Shown: positions 10,572 through 22,796 of the stretch, piece by piece | How positions within the stretch are numbered: position 1 is the stretch's first letter | How the letters are laid out: each line of letters begins with the position of its first letter | NCBI GenBank assembly: GCA_015179025.1 | Contig: WHUX01000184.1 | Location: 1-64,000 of the forward strand | DNA from: Terfezia claveryi | Taxonomy: Eukaryota; Ascomycota; Pezizomycetes; Pezizales; Pezizaceae | Reading direction: 5' to 3' | Length of the DNA: 64,000 nt | Made by a program: the position numbers and the translations under genes | The notes under the pieces: model-generated | The model's input: only the letters and a program-made list of their open reading frames with translations | Database searches by the model: none | What the model was told of the DNA's origin: nothing

Positions 10572-10686
10572 ACCTGGCAGATTAACTTGCCTTGTCCTGA
10601 ATCCACCCGGGTTTCCGGGTGGCTCTTCATGGTCCCCTTACTGGGACCGAATAAGAGTAACAGGTATCAATAAATAAATAAAAAAG
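10572..10686 (+). mobile_element. LINE tail-only copy (3' UTR fragment with AATA-type tail)
   Basis: Starts at GACCTGGCAGATTAACTTGC and carries the two conserved hairpins: 10603-10622 (8-bp stem, GTTT loop) and 10631-10648 (GGTCCC/GGGACC). It ends in (AATA)n. It lies immediately after the full LINE tail, about 28 bp downstream, and lacks any coding part: a severely 5'-truncated insertion or a short element sharing the LINE tail. Confidence 0.75.
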
Positions 10687-10689
10687 TTG

Positions 10690-13590
10690 GCACTTTGGCT
10701 TAGCTCAATTACTGCACCCATGCACGTGATGAGCAACACGCATGAGAGTATTGTGGCGATATCTCTGTTCGGGTAAGTGATTCTTTTTGTACTATTTTCA
10801 ATGTACCCCCTGGTGTATGGATGCCGCCTAGCAACCCCCACCTGACATTAAGCCACAACCTCAGGATAGATTCTGAGCTCGTGCGTTAATATACATGGAT
10901 ATATTGGTTACTGAGGCACGTTCGTACTGAATATATATTCTCACGCAAGCACACAATGCGATCACTCTCGCCTTTAGCATCATCAGGACTATTGCTTAGT
11001 ATATGAAAATGCCTTCTGCCAACCTGACTATAGTTCCGCCCTGACCTACTCAATCTCCTCATCAACCTCTCCTGCCCTAACAAAACACACACATCATTAT
11101 ACCCCCCACAATGATTTTAAGGTAGTCCCCCTCGCCTCCTCCTTCCAGTTCTCCATTATCTCATCCTATACTAACTTCCCTCTCAGTTGTCCTTGGGCAT
11201 AACAAAATACGTTCTACCTCGAAACCCCCCTCATCCCGAGCAAGAGATACCCCCGGACAGCGGCATTACCCGGGATCAGGGACAATTATAGGGTAAGGTG
11301 GTAGCTACAGGAGATACAGGTCGCCTCTCTGCCCCATCCGGGCACAGATGGAGAGAATTAAGCTAGGGGTATCTTACTTATTCTTTGCACAGGGGGGGTC
11401 ATGCGTGGGGAAGCAAATGAGAAGGTTAAGTTCAATAATGCCGGATATTTCCTGTAGGATTCATGAATACACAGTTTCTCGACCAGAAATCAGGAAAAAT
11501 TAGATGGGTTTGGGGAAATTGGAGATACTGCGTCAATGGTCTACAGGTGCGGGTAGCTTTGGGTATAGTATGTTGATATACTCCTGAAGGGTTTGCATAT
11601 CTTACATCCATGTCATAATTATAGTCTGATTACAGGATTAAATTGAAGGTTCAGGTACTGAAAGGGACTAGAGAGAGAGAAGGATAGGGAAGGGGGAGAG
11701 GAGCATCCTAAGTAGGAGTGAAGGAATCTCCGGAAGTTAAAGATGTCTCTGGCATAGACTGTATATTGGGGAAAGAACGATGAGGAGGTACACAGTATGT
11801 TGAACGATAATAAACAACTCGACCATGTGAGTAGTTACCTCTGCGATTTTTTCACCCAGTAACCGAAAACAGTATCTAACAGCACCAGATAGGGCAGAAT
11901 ATATTTTGGTAAGTTTATACGTTGGGGGACACATACGTAGTCTGAGATGGTTTAATGACATAAGGTAACTAACTAGATATGAAATGTTCAGGCACCGAGA
12001 TCCAAATGTCTCCCCTTACACCCACTAGGGTATCACTTTTTGAACCAAGCATAGGACTCCCCGCCTCAGCTGATATATAGTCTATTACCAGTACTCAGCA
12101 TATATACATTTAAAATCTAGACTCGAACTCATGTAACCCCCTCAGCTACCCACTCTACCAATTTATTCGGAAAGAACTTCTAACCTCCTATTATCCCATG
12201 CAATCTAGGGTGGTGTCCTCATGCCTCTCTACCAGATTTCTTCCCAGAAACCCCATTAGAGAATTAACTCGACAAGGATCACCCGTCATAAGGTATTCAT
12301 TTACCCCCAACTCTGCCTTATTCAATAGCCAGAATCCTGATTCCCATTTATAATTCTCTTACTATTCCCCGAAATCTTGTCTGATACCCATTGTTCCCCA
12401 CCCCCCTTGTTTTCACCTCGCCAACTTCACCCATTCTCCCACGCATATTCCTCCCTTAGGAACATTATCTTCAGTTCCTCCGCTTTGGATGTGATTCCGC
12501 AGGTCCCATCATCTCCGTCAACTTCTAACCCTGACACGGAAACCACCCCAGTCTCATCTCCAGAAACCACCCATCCACCAAATCAACACACCGCGTATGC
12601 ACACACACCCCGTCATCCAACCAAAGAGTGTTATCAACGACTTTCAATTTGCTCTTCTGCTTCTCCCTAGTGGAATTTGGATGTTAGGTCTGTCGGCAGA
12701 AGAACCATTTCGAAAGTTTGTATCCCCCGTTCCATGGCCCATCCAATACTACTTCACTCTATTCCCGTGCAACCCAACCTACCCTCGGGTGTCCTGCTGC
12801 ATTTCCCAATCATGGCAGCTTGTCGTTATTAGAACTCCACCTTCAGAATAATCTTCCTCATCAGCCCATCATTCAAGGTTTTCATCAATACATGACTCCA
12901 CTTGTCCTTTTCCCTGTAAAATTGACAAAAATATGTCCCACACTGATCGCAGAACTATCATGTAATGCCTCTCTCGCTGCATGTAAATATGTTAGTCCTT
13001 TAAGGAGTCTTGGATGGAGAAGTAGTAGTAACTGAAGGCACGGAGGGTATCGTTGTGCTAAGACGGCAGGGGGTTCCGAAGGAGTGAGCGATAAATTCGC
13101 AAGGTATAGCAGAGGGAAAGGGTAGGACTTGCTTTGCAGTTATACTAGTGGCAGAGGGAGGCTTGTGACTTCCTTTTGGAATGGACAGCTTGATTTCGTA
13201 GTTGACGTGCCTCCAGCAGCAGGCACTGGTGAGCCAGAGAGGTGGATGGTATAGTAGTGATTATATCACCCACCGAATTTTACTCTTTGTTCTTTATAAC
13301 AAAATTTGCTGAGGACTGTGGTTTGAAGGCTGTATAGAAGTGAGGCCCTAGAATTTGCGGGAGAGACATTCTGGAAACGGTTACTCTGCGATTGAGGTGG
13401 TGTGGGCGACTTTTTCTTCTAAAAATCCAAAAAGAACCCTGTTTCCCGTCCTCCTCCGGGTCAGTTAGAATTATTATTCCGATTCTCCATGCCTAGAATA
13501 TGGAAAGAACAAACGAACATGTCCTCGTTCAGATGTCGGGTTGAATGTTTGACATCTCAGCTCTAGAACCTCCACGGGAAGAAAAAAATG
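10690..13590. other. gene-poor interval, nothing recognised
   Basis: Short ORFs of fewer than 110 codons only, none with a motif I recognise. A low-complexity purine run at 11670-11705 and a Pro/Ser/Thr-rich open stretch at 12377-12670 look compositional. It may hold fragments of a decayed host gene, but splice structure cannot be built with confidence. Confidence 0.5.
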
Positions 13591-13597
13591 GCCAAGA

Positions 13598-13621
13598 TCA
13601 ATTATTCAATTGAATAATTGA
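13598..13621. repeat. perfect 24-bp palindrome
   Basis: TCAATTATTCAA followed by its exact reverse complement TTGAATAATTGA, with no spacer, in otherwise unique AT-rich DNA. Could be a cruciform-forming site, or two short TIRs left facing each other after internal deletion. Confidence 0.9.
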
Positions 13622-13624
13622 CTT

Positions 13625-16100
13625 GTCTTTTTCATTTTACTTTTAGGGGGGTAGGATAATAATATTTTATTCGTCGGGATAAGTGCAGATGGACTATGTA
13701 AAACATACCAGTACTGTACCTGCTTGATAGGTAGTGCAGGCTGGCCTGTAGCCCTACGCCGCTTTTGAAAAGAGGGTGTGCAATCACCCATCCCACGGTT
13801 GGTATCCTCCCTGGCCATATGCCGGCAACCACATGCAGATGCGGTGGAGTTTCCTCCGCATTTTTAGTCCTTGTGCAAGGTTCCTGGTGCATGCATACTC
13901 TATGTACACTAGAGGGCTGGAACTGCTTGCTGGCATGTAATGGTTATGTAGTTGTGTTGCATATGGTCATGGGGGGGGGTTGCATGGGAAGCTTTCGCAG
14001 GGAACTGAATGCATAAGACAGTTGCTGCACACGCTGCGTGACTGGTTCTGGTTGCTCAAGATTGCAGTACCAGACTAAGTCTTCATAAACAGGAAGAACT
14101 TCCGGGTTGGGCTAGTCTGGTTGTGCGGTTGTGGTCTTGCTTTATTAGTCTGGTTTGCACTTGCTTCGGTGGAGGTCACGTGTCCTGGGTAGTGCCCTCT
14201 GTCACACGATGCTACGAATTAAGAACACACAACCTCTCTTGCACTTCTGCTATAACTCTAGAAGCTTGAAATATATGCTGTTGATACGACAAACATTCAT
14301 GTGAGCATTCATCTCTGTGAAGAGGCATGGTGCTACTAATATTCTGTCGTAGAATGCAACCCTGCGGATCTTGAAGAGCATGATGCTACGGCGCGCAAAC
14401 AAGGTGGGAATGGATACAAAACATCCCAAATCATTCCAATAGGGTTCGATGGAAGGGAAGAATAGATATGGGATTTAGAACCGAGAGGGATGGTTCGCAG
14501 CCACGGACCCAACAAGCAGATCTTTCTTTTTTTTTTTTTTTGAGAGATGGGGTAAAAAGATTCTGAACAAGACCATCAAACTACCGACAAGGCACCATCA
14601 TGTCAAACGGATATCAGTGAAAGATTATTGACAGTCACTAAGGCAGCATGGAAACAAACACAGATTCAATTCCACTGGCTTGACTTGTCCGCCTGCATAC
14701 CCTGTTTAAGCACAGTTATGCAGTCCCGCAACAGCACTTGCTCCACTCGGCTACTTCCATAAGCTAATCTCTGCGGCTAATTATGAATACTCTCGGCTTC
14801 TTCGGTCTCAGAAAACAGAATCTCTCTTATTGCATGGAGTCACGTCATAACTCTTTGGATACACGAGGGAAGCAATGTACTGGGACAGGTAGGTGAAGCT
14901 GCTGGTTCGAGAATTTTTCAACTGCAATTCCGCTGGATATTCTTATAACAATTCCGTGTGTGCTCCATAAGTACCTGCCCCCCCACCTCCGCTTTTTCAC
15001 ACGCCCTAATTCCTTCGATTTGCAGGCGAAGAAAAAAAGAGGGTTGCGTTGTGCAATTTAAAGAATATTGGCTGAAGTCCTTTGCTGCCAGGCGGGTTGG
15101 CATAGTCAGGTTGGCACAGGTTGGCACCATATTTTGACAACGATCATCGTCAGACGGATGGCACTTCTTGTGATGGCAACGACTCATCAGCAAAGTAACT
15201 GCTTCAAGGTACTATGGTATCACTGTCTACCGTTATTCCATCAAGATTTTGATTGCAAGTGGATTTCACCCAGTCTGGGGAGGTGCTTGTAACGAGAGTT
15301 ACCTATAGTTCCTAACGAACCGTTAAGCTCAATATCCAACACGTGGTAAATGGATTCGATTTGTGCGGGCAGTTCAAAGTTTGCGTCAATGTCAAACGGT
15401 TGATCCGTGCTTTCTTCCTTGCCATTACCCCACATTACATATCTTTGGGATAAAAAGAAAGACTTCAAATGGTTTGAGGGATTTGTTCGAAGGATTGAAC
15501 GATCTCCATAAATACCGAACAAGGAATAAAAGAAATACATTAACTGTAGGATGCCTTCTCCATTCGTGTTTGAATGGACCAAAATGTGCTACTGGATATT
15601 ATATACGAGACACTAAAGAGATAATACGAACAGTAGGTGGTCAATTGTGACCTTTGAGGAAATCCTGTCGGCAAACGCGGTGATTCCAGCATATTCTAAA
15701 TCCGTATAGGACAGGAGCCAATGCGTACAAGCGTCAATGAACCGACCATCCTACCGACTATTCCCCTCCTCATCATCTATCGCTGCTTTTCACTCATCAC
15801 CGCTCCTCAAACCAGAGCCACCTCACTGGGAAGTATTATGACATAATATTTATGGTCTGAATGCGAGTAATGATTTACCCTCCACAAAAAAAAGAACCCT
15901 CATGCATACAAATCAAACTTGTTTACCCTGGGAACAGAAAACTATTACCTAGTAAGGAGTTATACCTGGGAGGAGTGTTTGCACACTCTGAACTAGGACA
16001 AACTCGCACTTGCGGACTTGGGATGTCTGCCAATATCAGAACCCAGTCGTGAGTGTAGTAAGACGTTCAATGAGTACATGGCAAGACTGACATTGTAAAG
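13625..16100. other. gene-poor interval, nothing recognised
   Basis: Contains a T-run at 14525-14541 and scattered short ORFs. The longest minus-strand one (15241-15582, 113 codons) has ordinary amino-acid composition but no motif I recognise and no clear flanking splice sites. Confidence 0.45.
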
Positions 16101-16109
16101 ATAAATTTA

Positions 16110-16735
16110 GTCCACGAAGCATCCATGATATGTGTTCCTGGAACAGTTCCGAAATGGACCCCGCTGGGATCGAGAAGGCACGTGCATAAGCGACGTGGAC
16201 GTCGCCGATTGCAGGGATATGTCGTCGACATCCGTATCAGTGGATTGTAGTGCCAATATTGGAGGATATCCTGAAGGTCGGGACTCGGAATTTTACATGA
16301 GTCTAGAACTTTTGGGTTGTAGGAGACAAGGCTGACTGAGCAACGGTCCATTTTTGGGGCACGGAAACCTATAAAGCACCCTATTACGTGTATTATTGAA
16401 TTAGCCTAACGGAACGGCTATTAATATATAAAACGTGAAGTCTTTATAATATGCGAGTTTTATTGGATATTAGTAAGTCCTATCAAGAACAATCCTCAAA
16501 CGAAACAGGAAAAACTGACAACTTACAGATGCCTGTGGGTAGAAGCACACCAGACAATCTCGAGTTTTCCCTGTACATCCATCCATTGCATCTTCTATAG
16601 GAGCATCATATTCAAGTGACGGAAATCGGGTTTGCATAGCGTGGGGAGGAGGAGTTTTCTCGAGACACCTCGATAAAATACCGGAACTACCTCCGACCTG
16701 GCTGTTTAGATGTGGGTGATTTTGAAATGGTTAAG
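16110..16735 (+). repeat. old dispersed repeat, copy A
   Basis: Homologous to 19990-20510. Shared landmarks in the same order: GGAGACAAGG..ACTG..GTCCAT; GGAAACCTATAAAGCA; a short AT-rich body; ACTTACAGATGCCTGTGGG; and about 150 bp later GGCTGTTTAGATGTGGGTG. Overall similarity is only moderate, so the duplication is old. No coding function recognised. Confidence 0.6.
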
Positions 16736-17174
16736 AAGAAAGGAATAGTGATGCTAACGCTATACAGAACTATCTCTATACATTGGGCCCGTTCTCTCGG
16801 ACATTCCACACATAGCCTCCCTCTTTATAATGATTCTGCTACTTCCCCCTGTTTGCCGTGCTTCTTCAGGGGACATATATTAATTCATTGCTCATACTCA
16901 AATTGATCTTACTTCTGACGAAAAAGGGGCCTGTTGTTGTTATATCGCTATTTCTTCCTGTTCTTGTGGTGGGTAACATCCATCTTTGGGATGCAGATCA
17001 ATTTGCTATTTGTTTCGAGATCTAATCAAACGAGAGTGCGGAGGAGACGGGGTAGGAATATGTCAGAGATGAAGGGAGCGTGCGAGGGGTGTTACCTCTC
17101 CGTAAGTGCGGTAATGGGGTAGTAACAGGGATAACAGACAAAGTGGAAGCAGCAGCGGGCGGAAGAGCTCGAAT

Positions 17175-17700
17175 CAGTCTCCTATTCATTACTCCGTACT
17201 TAACGAACTCCCAAGTAATATGTGAATCGTGTTCATCGATAACCAGAAGACGGTAGGGGCTTAGTTATTTGATGAAAATAATTCAGCCATTCCATTCCCC
17301 GATTGCGGCTTGTCCACTCTTTTGGAGAGATTGAAAATAAGTATTCTGCTGCCTCCGAGTCTTCCTTCAAATTCTGATACCAGACTATATATCTTTTTGC
17401 TCTCTTACTAATTACCAATAGAATTCCATCCTCAAAATAGTCTCAATTTACTGTAATTAGCTTTTGGTTTCCATCTTGTATAAGCTTGCCACTCATTCCT
17501 CTTTCTAATTGCCCACAAATGACCTTACATCGATCTGATTTGCCAATCATGAAGCCTTTCTCATCCATATTAAATCCCATATTTTCCAGACTCAAATGTA
17601 CGAATAAGTACACATAGCCTTTCAAAAGTAGTCTGTTAAGATTTAAGGTCACTAGTTTTGATGCACTTATTGAATGCGGAGGAGAACTTTGCAACCACAT
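17175..17700 (-). pseudogene. pogo-type DDE transposase fossil
   Basis: Minus-strand fragments read GFNMDEKGFMIGKSDRCKVI, then QDGNQKLITVN, a stop, RGMEWLNYFHQIT, and VIDEHDSHITWEFVKYG near 17180-17245. These are the first and second catalytic-aspartate blocks of pogo/Fot1 transposases (DEKGF and D-E/G-H-x-SH) in the right order and spacing. The N-terminal helix-turn-helix and the third aspartate block are not visible. Clearly dead; no TIRs found. Confidence 0.8.
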
Positions 17701-17704
17701 CTGG

Positions 17705-18613
17705 ATTTGTCAGGCGGTATACGCAATACCATTGGGATCCAGTAGCGATCTATGGATGATTCTGTTTGATCCATCGACTTGAGCTCTCTAAGTTTCTCAA
17801 TCTATTTTATGCGACCTATAAATGATATTCAGCTAATAACAACTCTTTCTTTGCAGGTCACACATACCAGTGCCTGATTCTCCGTTTAATTCCGAGCGCT
17901 GAGCAGTCGATCCTGAAGGTGAAGTGTTCTTGAACCGTTTGCTACGGTCTTGCTCCGCATGCCCCCCGCATTTGTAGGCCGTCGCAGCTGCCGTATCCTG
18001 AATCCAACAGGAGTTCCCTTCACTGGGCACACTGTGTTATTTTTTATTTTTTATTTTAAAAGGTTACCCTTGTCCCTGCTCCAGCAAAAATTGAAGCCCT
18101 GAAGCTGGTTTTCGCGTAGCTGGTATTCGTTTGTTGTCTTCCTGTGCTGTAGACTCGATTGCAGTTGGGCTGTGAGTGGGGATATGCGAATCGATGGAGA
18201 CCAATGATAACGTGCCACCCAACATATAAAGCCGTTATTGAGGCCATCGACAAAGGTGTGATAGATAGCACTCTGGCATAAGGAAATTGGATGGTCCACC
18301 GCTAATACCGAATGATTGTCAATAAGAAGAGTTATTCATTCATACGTTCTCATTTGGTACTAGGGCTTCAAAGGTAGCCTGTTATACGTAGGCTCCGTCT
18401 CCGTTCGATCGCCATAAAATAAAAGAAAAAGGTACTGTTCTTCATACGTGTACCCAAATTACCCTCAAACCGTATTGTTTGTACCGTTTTTCTTAAAGTT
18501 GGTTATGTCGCAATTTCTGCTATATTCTTTTTTTTTTTTAAGTAACTCAGTATTCGCATTCAGCTATTGCTACATACCTTGGTGTGGATTGTATGCGTGC
18601 ATAATATCTGCTT
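17705..18613. other. intergenic interval, nothing recognised
   Basis: Only short ORFs. One pyrimidine-rich stretch at 18030-18060 and a T-run at 18528-18540. No gene model supported. Confidence 0.4.
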
Positions 18614-18618
18614 GACCG

Positions 18619-19050
18619 TGTTAGAATGAATGTACATTCCATTCATTCCGCCCATGCCTTGCTACCTATATCATATGTAGCCGTCAGCGGCTTGCACATC
18701 ATATGCGTGCTTCCTGCTTAGCTATTCGGCTCGCACTCATACCTTGCTCGCACTCATATCGTTGCCTCATGCCTAGCTATACGGCTTGCAACGGACATGT
18801 GCTTCTCCTTATTTCTTCATGCTTTAGATGTACGCTCATACATGTATATATATCTCGTTCATGTTCGGTAGAATAGAAGCAATCACTTCACTCAATACAA
18901 TACATGCACTCACTGTGTATGCGAACATCTTCTTCTCTTCATATTCCTCTCTCCAGTGACCAACTCGCTCTGTTCGTACCTTCCTTCAGTGGACACTTGG
19001 ATCTCTCCGCTCGCCTGTTGCTATTCCTATTCCTATAGGTCATATCTATA
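18619..19050 (+). repeat. solo LTR of the copia family, with 5-bp TSD
   Basis: Begins TGTTAGAATGAATGTACATT and ends ..GGTCATATCTATA; flanked by GACCG at 18614-18618 and again at 19051-19055. It shares TTCCGCCCATGCCTTGCTA and AGTGGACACTTGGATCTCTC with the LTRs at 8543-9145 and 25106-25372. A likely TATA region (ATGTATATATATCTCG) is at about 18842-18858. The missing internal region implies LTR-LTR recombination. Confidence 0.85.
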
Positions 19051-19055
19051 GACCG

Positions 19056-19985
19056 CTCTGGCAGTACACGAATAAAGGGATATACTCCTCTCTAGCTACC
19101 CTTCCCTTTCTGGATTATGGGTATATCAATTTTATTCTGAACTTAATTTCCGCATTGAGTAATGATTGCTATAGAAATTACCAGTCAGCTTCCTGACCAG
19201 TATTCCCAAACATTTGGCTCAATTGTTTGGTCTCCGCACAATTTCATCCAACCATTGGGCAGTCGATATTTAGCATCATGTGATCCACAATCAAATGACG
19301 AATGCTTAGGACGGCTAACCAATGGTGAGAACAATTGACAATTGACTAATCGTTATGATCAGTGAACTGAACGAAAGAGTTGTGGAGTGACTTCTCTATA
19401 ACGCTGGCCTGCTGTTGTCTAGCAGGCCCGTTCGTATGTTGATGGCCCTAAGTATACAACAGATAGTACGTACGTATGTATAGGTAGGAGAATCACGATG
19501 CATGGGTCCTCTACGATCTTTCAGAATATCTTCTCGGCAACCCTACCGTGACTGTGGAGGGCTTTCAAATCTTTACCCTGGTCAATTGGACAGGGTTAAA
19601 AAACTAACGCCCACAAATCTCGACGAACTGGCCACCTGATACTTCTTCCTCCTTCTCATCTTACCATCACTTTCTCACATTCTGGTACGTTTTCCCCACT
19701 CCCAGATTATACCAAACCACTCACTGACGAGAGTTCTATTGATGACATCAAGCCTCTCTTGGTAAATATAAACGACAATCAAATAAAGGATTAAATTTCG
19801 GCACAGATCCTGGAATCAGGGCGTTTCTGGCTCCATGGATCTGGATTTATCTATAATAACTTTAGTAGTAAGTGGTTCTAAATACAATGATACTCTTGTA
19901 CGTGATCTGACTGAAAGTAAACAGATACGTTTGACCACATAGTAACTTACAAACATCCCGGATATACTTCCTCGAAACAATATTT
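19056..19985. other. intergenic interval, nothing recognised
   Basis: No ORF above 60 codons with recognisable features and no obvious repeats beyond short similarities. Confidence 0.4.
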
Positions 19986-19989
19986 AGAC

Positions 19990-20510
19990 GACACCCTAGT
20001 TGACTTCAGTAAGGCCTTGCATGGTGCACAAGGCCATGATTCTACCATGTGCAGTGCAACTCCTGCCTGTCATTTGTATGAAATTTCAACTCTAGAGGGG
20101 TTTCACAGAGTTGGAGACAGGACTAACTGTGCATATGTCCATATAGGATTTGGAAACTTATAAAGCATCTGCCGAGGTGTATTTATGCATGGGCCTAAAG
20201 AACCGCCATTACTTGGTGAAGATGGATGTCACTGCGTATAATATAAAGGTTTATGTAAGTAGTTCAAGCCCAAGCATATCTTCAACGAATTGGCAAGACT
20301 TATAAGTTACAGATGCCTGTTTGTACCTTTCGATTGTCTTCATTCATCCATACCTCGCATCTTGCATGCTCGCATACTTGCATTATCGGCAACACATTAC
20401 CCTTACCCTGACCGGAGGGTTCCCCGAAATTTCCCAGATGTAACCGGAGCCGGGGAGCTGGTTTGAAGGTTTAGATATGGGTGGTGGCTCCCAAAGGGTT
20501 CAGGAGGAAG
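19990..20510 (+). repeat. old dispersed repeat, copy B
   Basis: Counterpart of 16110-16735: GGAGACAGGACTAACTG..GTCCAT, GGAAACTTATAAAGCATC, AAGTTACAGATGCCTGTTTG and GGTTTAGATATGGGTGG occur in the same order and similar spacing. The shared YTTACAGATGCCTG resembles a 3' splice site followed by ATG, so both copies may derive from a duplicated gene end or promoter; this is inference. Confidence 0.6.
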
Positions 20511-20714
20511 AGACGCACAATCTCCCTATATCAAACCCTAACCCCTCATCCAGAGTGCAAAGTACATGAACGTTTTCACGCTTTCATGATCTGATTGACA
20601 CCTATTCCTTGCAATCCTGAGCATCACAAATAGACGGGTGATAAGGCCTGTGAGATGGGCAATCTTCAAGAAGAAGGAGCCGTGCAGCCGTGAGACGAAA
20701 GCAGAGAATACGGC

Positions 20715-21225
20715 ACTCAGATTCAGGATGGGTTGCAGCTACCTGCTACGCGTCCTACATTCACACTGTCTCTCTTTCTAAGCATACCCGATAGAAGAAT
20801 ATATCCGTTAGAGGCATCGGGATGGTCGGAGTCGTGCTGAAGAACACCCAGAGTACTCTCCGACCCATGATGGGCTCAGCTACCTGCTGCACGCCCTACA
20901 TTCTCTATCTCTCCTTCCAAGCATACTCGATACATACCAGCATATATCCGTTACAGACATTGGGCTAGGAGAATAACGAGTACCCTCAGACCCAGTATGG
21001 GTTGCTGCACGTTCACATTGTCACTCTTCCTAAGCATACCCCGATACAAGCATATATCTGTTAGAGACATCGGATGGGGGCAGCCGTGCGGAATAACACC
21101 ACGAGGAGAATGACGAGTACCCTCCAACCCATCATGGGCTCAGCTACCTGCTACACGTCCTACATTCACTGTCCCTCTTTCCAAGCATATCCAATACTGT
21201 ACAAGCATATATCGGTTACAATACA
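20715..21225 (+). repeat. four-copy tandem repeat, about 125-145 bp unit
   Basis: Each unit contains CTACCTGCTACRCGTCCTAC, a CT-rich stretch, AAGCATAYCCGATA, AGCATATATCCGTTA, GACATYGGG and a closing CCCATGATGGGCTCAG. Copies start near 20735, 20880, 20998 and 21135. The third lacks the CTACCTG segment. Divergence between copies suggests an old array. Confidence 0.8.
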
Positions 21226-21336
21226 CAACCCCGTTACTAGAATATGCCTATTTATTTCGCCTTGGTCACCATATAGATATTGAGAACGGAGTACGAAGAA
21301 TCCCTGATCAATTTTGGTCGCCCGAGCAGGATTTTA

Positions 21337-22015
21337 TTATACAACACTCCATATATCACAATTGAAATCGATGCTGTGGCTGCCATGTACGCCAGATTTA
21401 CCTACCCCCAGCTGTCGGTATTCCATATTGAGACTTCCGACCGCCACTGTGTCCCTCTCGGACTCCTGCTGTTGCTGGAGAAGCAGCAGCGCAGCCATGG
21501 CTGGTACCGGAGCTGCTGTAGTAGTTGCAGTCACTGGAACTTTCGCAGGCTCCGCACCAGATGCCACCTGCGGTGGAGGGGTTGGTGTTCTTTTGTCTAA
21601 CTGTCCACTGCCTTTGCAAATTATACATCCGCAATTCACCTTATTGTGGTCCTTGTCTGCTGCCAGCGACATTAAGTGGGCTAGGAATTCCTGTGGGCTC
21701 TCGTATTTCCCGTGGGCTCTCGTATGGACTGTTGGGTCCATTCCGGTGGCCGAATAGATACGTCCTGATCGTTGGTTCATCCTAGCAACCACAAAGGGTC
21801 AGTCTACCTAGCGCCTCGCTACTGGTGCCCAAGAAAACACTTACCCCTGCCTTCTAGCGCGAATATAGATCCAACAGTGCATACCAGGGTAGGTGGTGCA
21901 AGAAATGTTTGGAAAAGACTGTGGGAAGAGTGAGGTTTTAGTTGGCTTGTATTAAGCGTTACTTATTCCTTTTTGTTACAGGGAAAGACAGCGGGTGGAA
22001 TTGGTCTCTCGTCAT
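21337..22015 (-). CDS. Clr2-like (cryptic loci regulator) small protein, three exons
   Basis: Model: exon 1 22015-21980 (ATG), intron 61 bp, exon 2 21918-21845, intron 63 bp (GTAAGT..TTGCTAG), exon 3 21781-21337; 184 aa with the frame kept at both junctions. Residues around 57-95 read KYESPQEFLAHLMSLAADK followed by an N-C-G-C-x-x-C cluster. This resembles the SPxxFxxHLxWL...NCxCxxC signature of fungal Clr2-type silencing proteins, which in fission yeast act in the SHREC heterochromatin complex. The tail is Pro/Ala/Gln-rich. It is much shorter than full Clr2 proteins, so it may be a paralogous fragment or a different family with the same domain. Family assignment is from pattern memory; the intron model is read from the sequence. 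Confidence 0.5.
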
Positions 22016-22029
22016 CAGTTAGAATAGAT

Positions 22030-22790
22030 TGCACACAAGTCATGTTTATTTATTTCCAAAAAAAATAAGAAAAGTGACTTCCAACTGCTGCCCACCAATG
22101 TCATCTAGAATTAAAACTGGAAGGCTTAGCAGACAACACTTAGCCTCGTACAAACCAGTCTATTATTGTCTATGAGGGGAGTTGCGAGGTCACCAACGCG
22201 ACAAAAATATTAACCTGGGTACGAGGCTACCCGCAGCAGTATAAAATAAAATTCGTAAGTTGAAATTTCGACCATCAATTCACACCGACAATTCCGCACA
22301 CGCATACGCAGCAGACTCGGAATACTCGGAGGTAATGCCAGGCAAACTTTGTGTAGTCCGTTCCCCCCCCCCCCACGTTCACCACGCAGCAGGTATCGTA
22401 TCCTTCGGAGGATTTATTCATGGTTTTGTAGAAAATTTTTATTCTCACGTACCTCACATGCGAGAACATGGTGCCGAACATCGTACACTGAAAATAGAAT
22501 CCTGAATTTTACATCGCATAATTGTTCCGAGCGTCGGAAAAAAGAACAATAAGAAAACGAAGTCGCCCATAGATTGCGCTTGATGATGACGCCCCGTAAT
22601 CCGGTTTCGTGGAAGGGATGCACGCCGCAAAAAGGTGCAAGTGATATTTAGCAATCAGAAAGAAAAGTGGATATAAAACCAGCCACTGCCAAGCGAAAAC
22701 ACAAAAAAACATAAAAAGCTGTCCAATTCACATGAATACCGAAATTCTTACCATCCAATATATGCCTGTCAGTTAATTCGTTTTTTTCTC
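22030..22790. other. intergenic region between two divergent-looking minus genes
   Basis: Holds the upstream DNA of the Clr2-like gene and the downstream DNA of the 394-codon gene. An 11-base C-run at 22363-22373 stands out. No ORF with a recognisable motif. Confidence 0.4.
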
Positions 22791-22796
22791 AGATGT

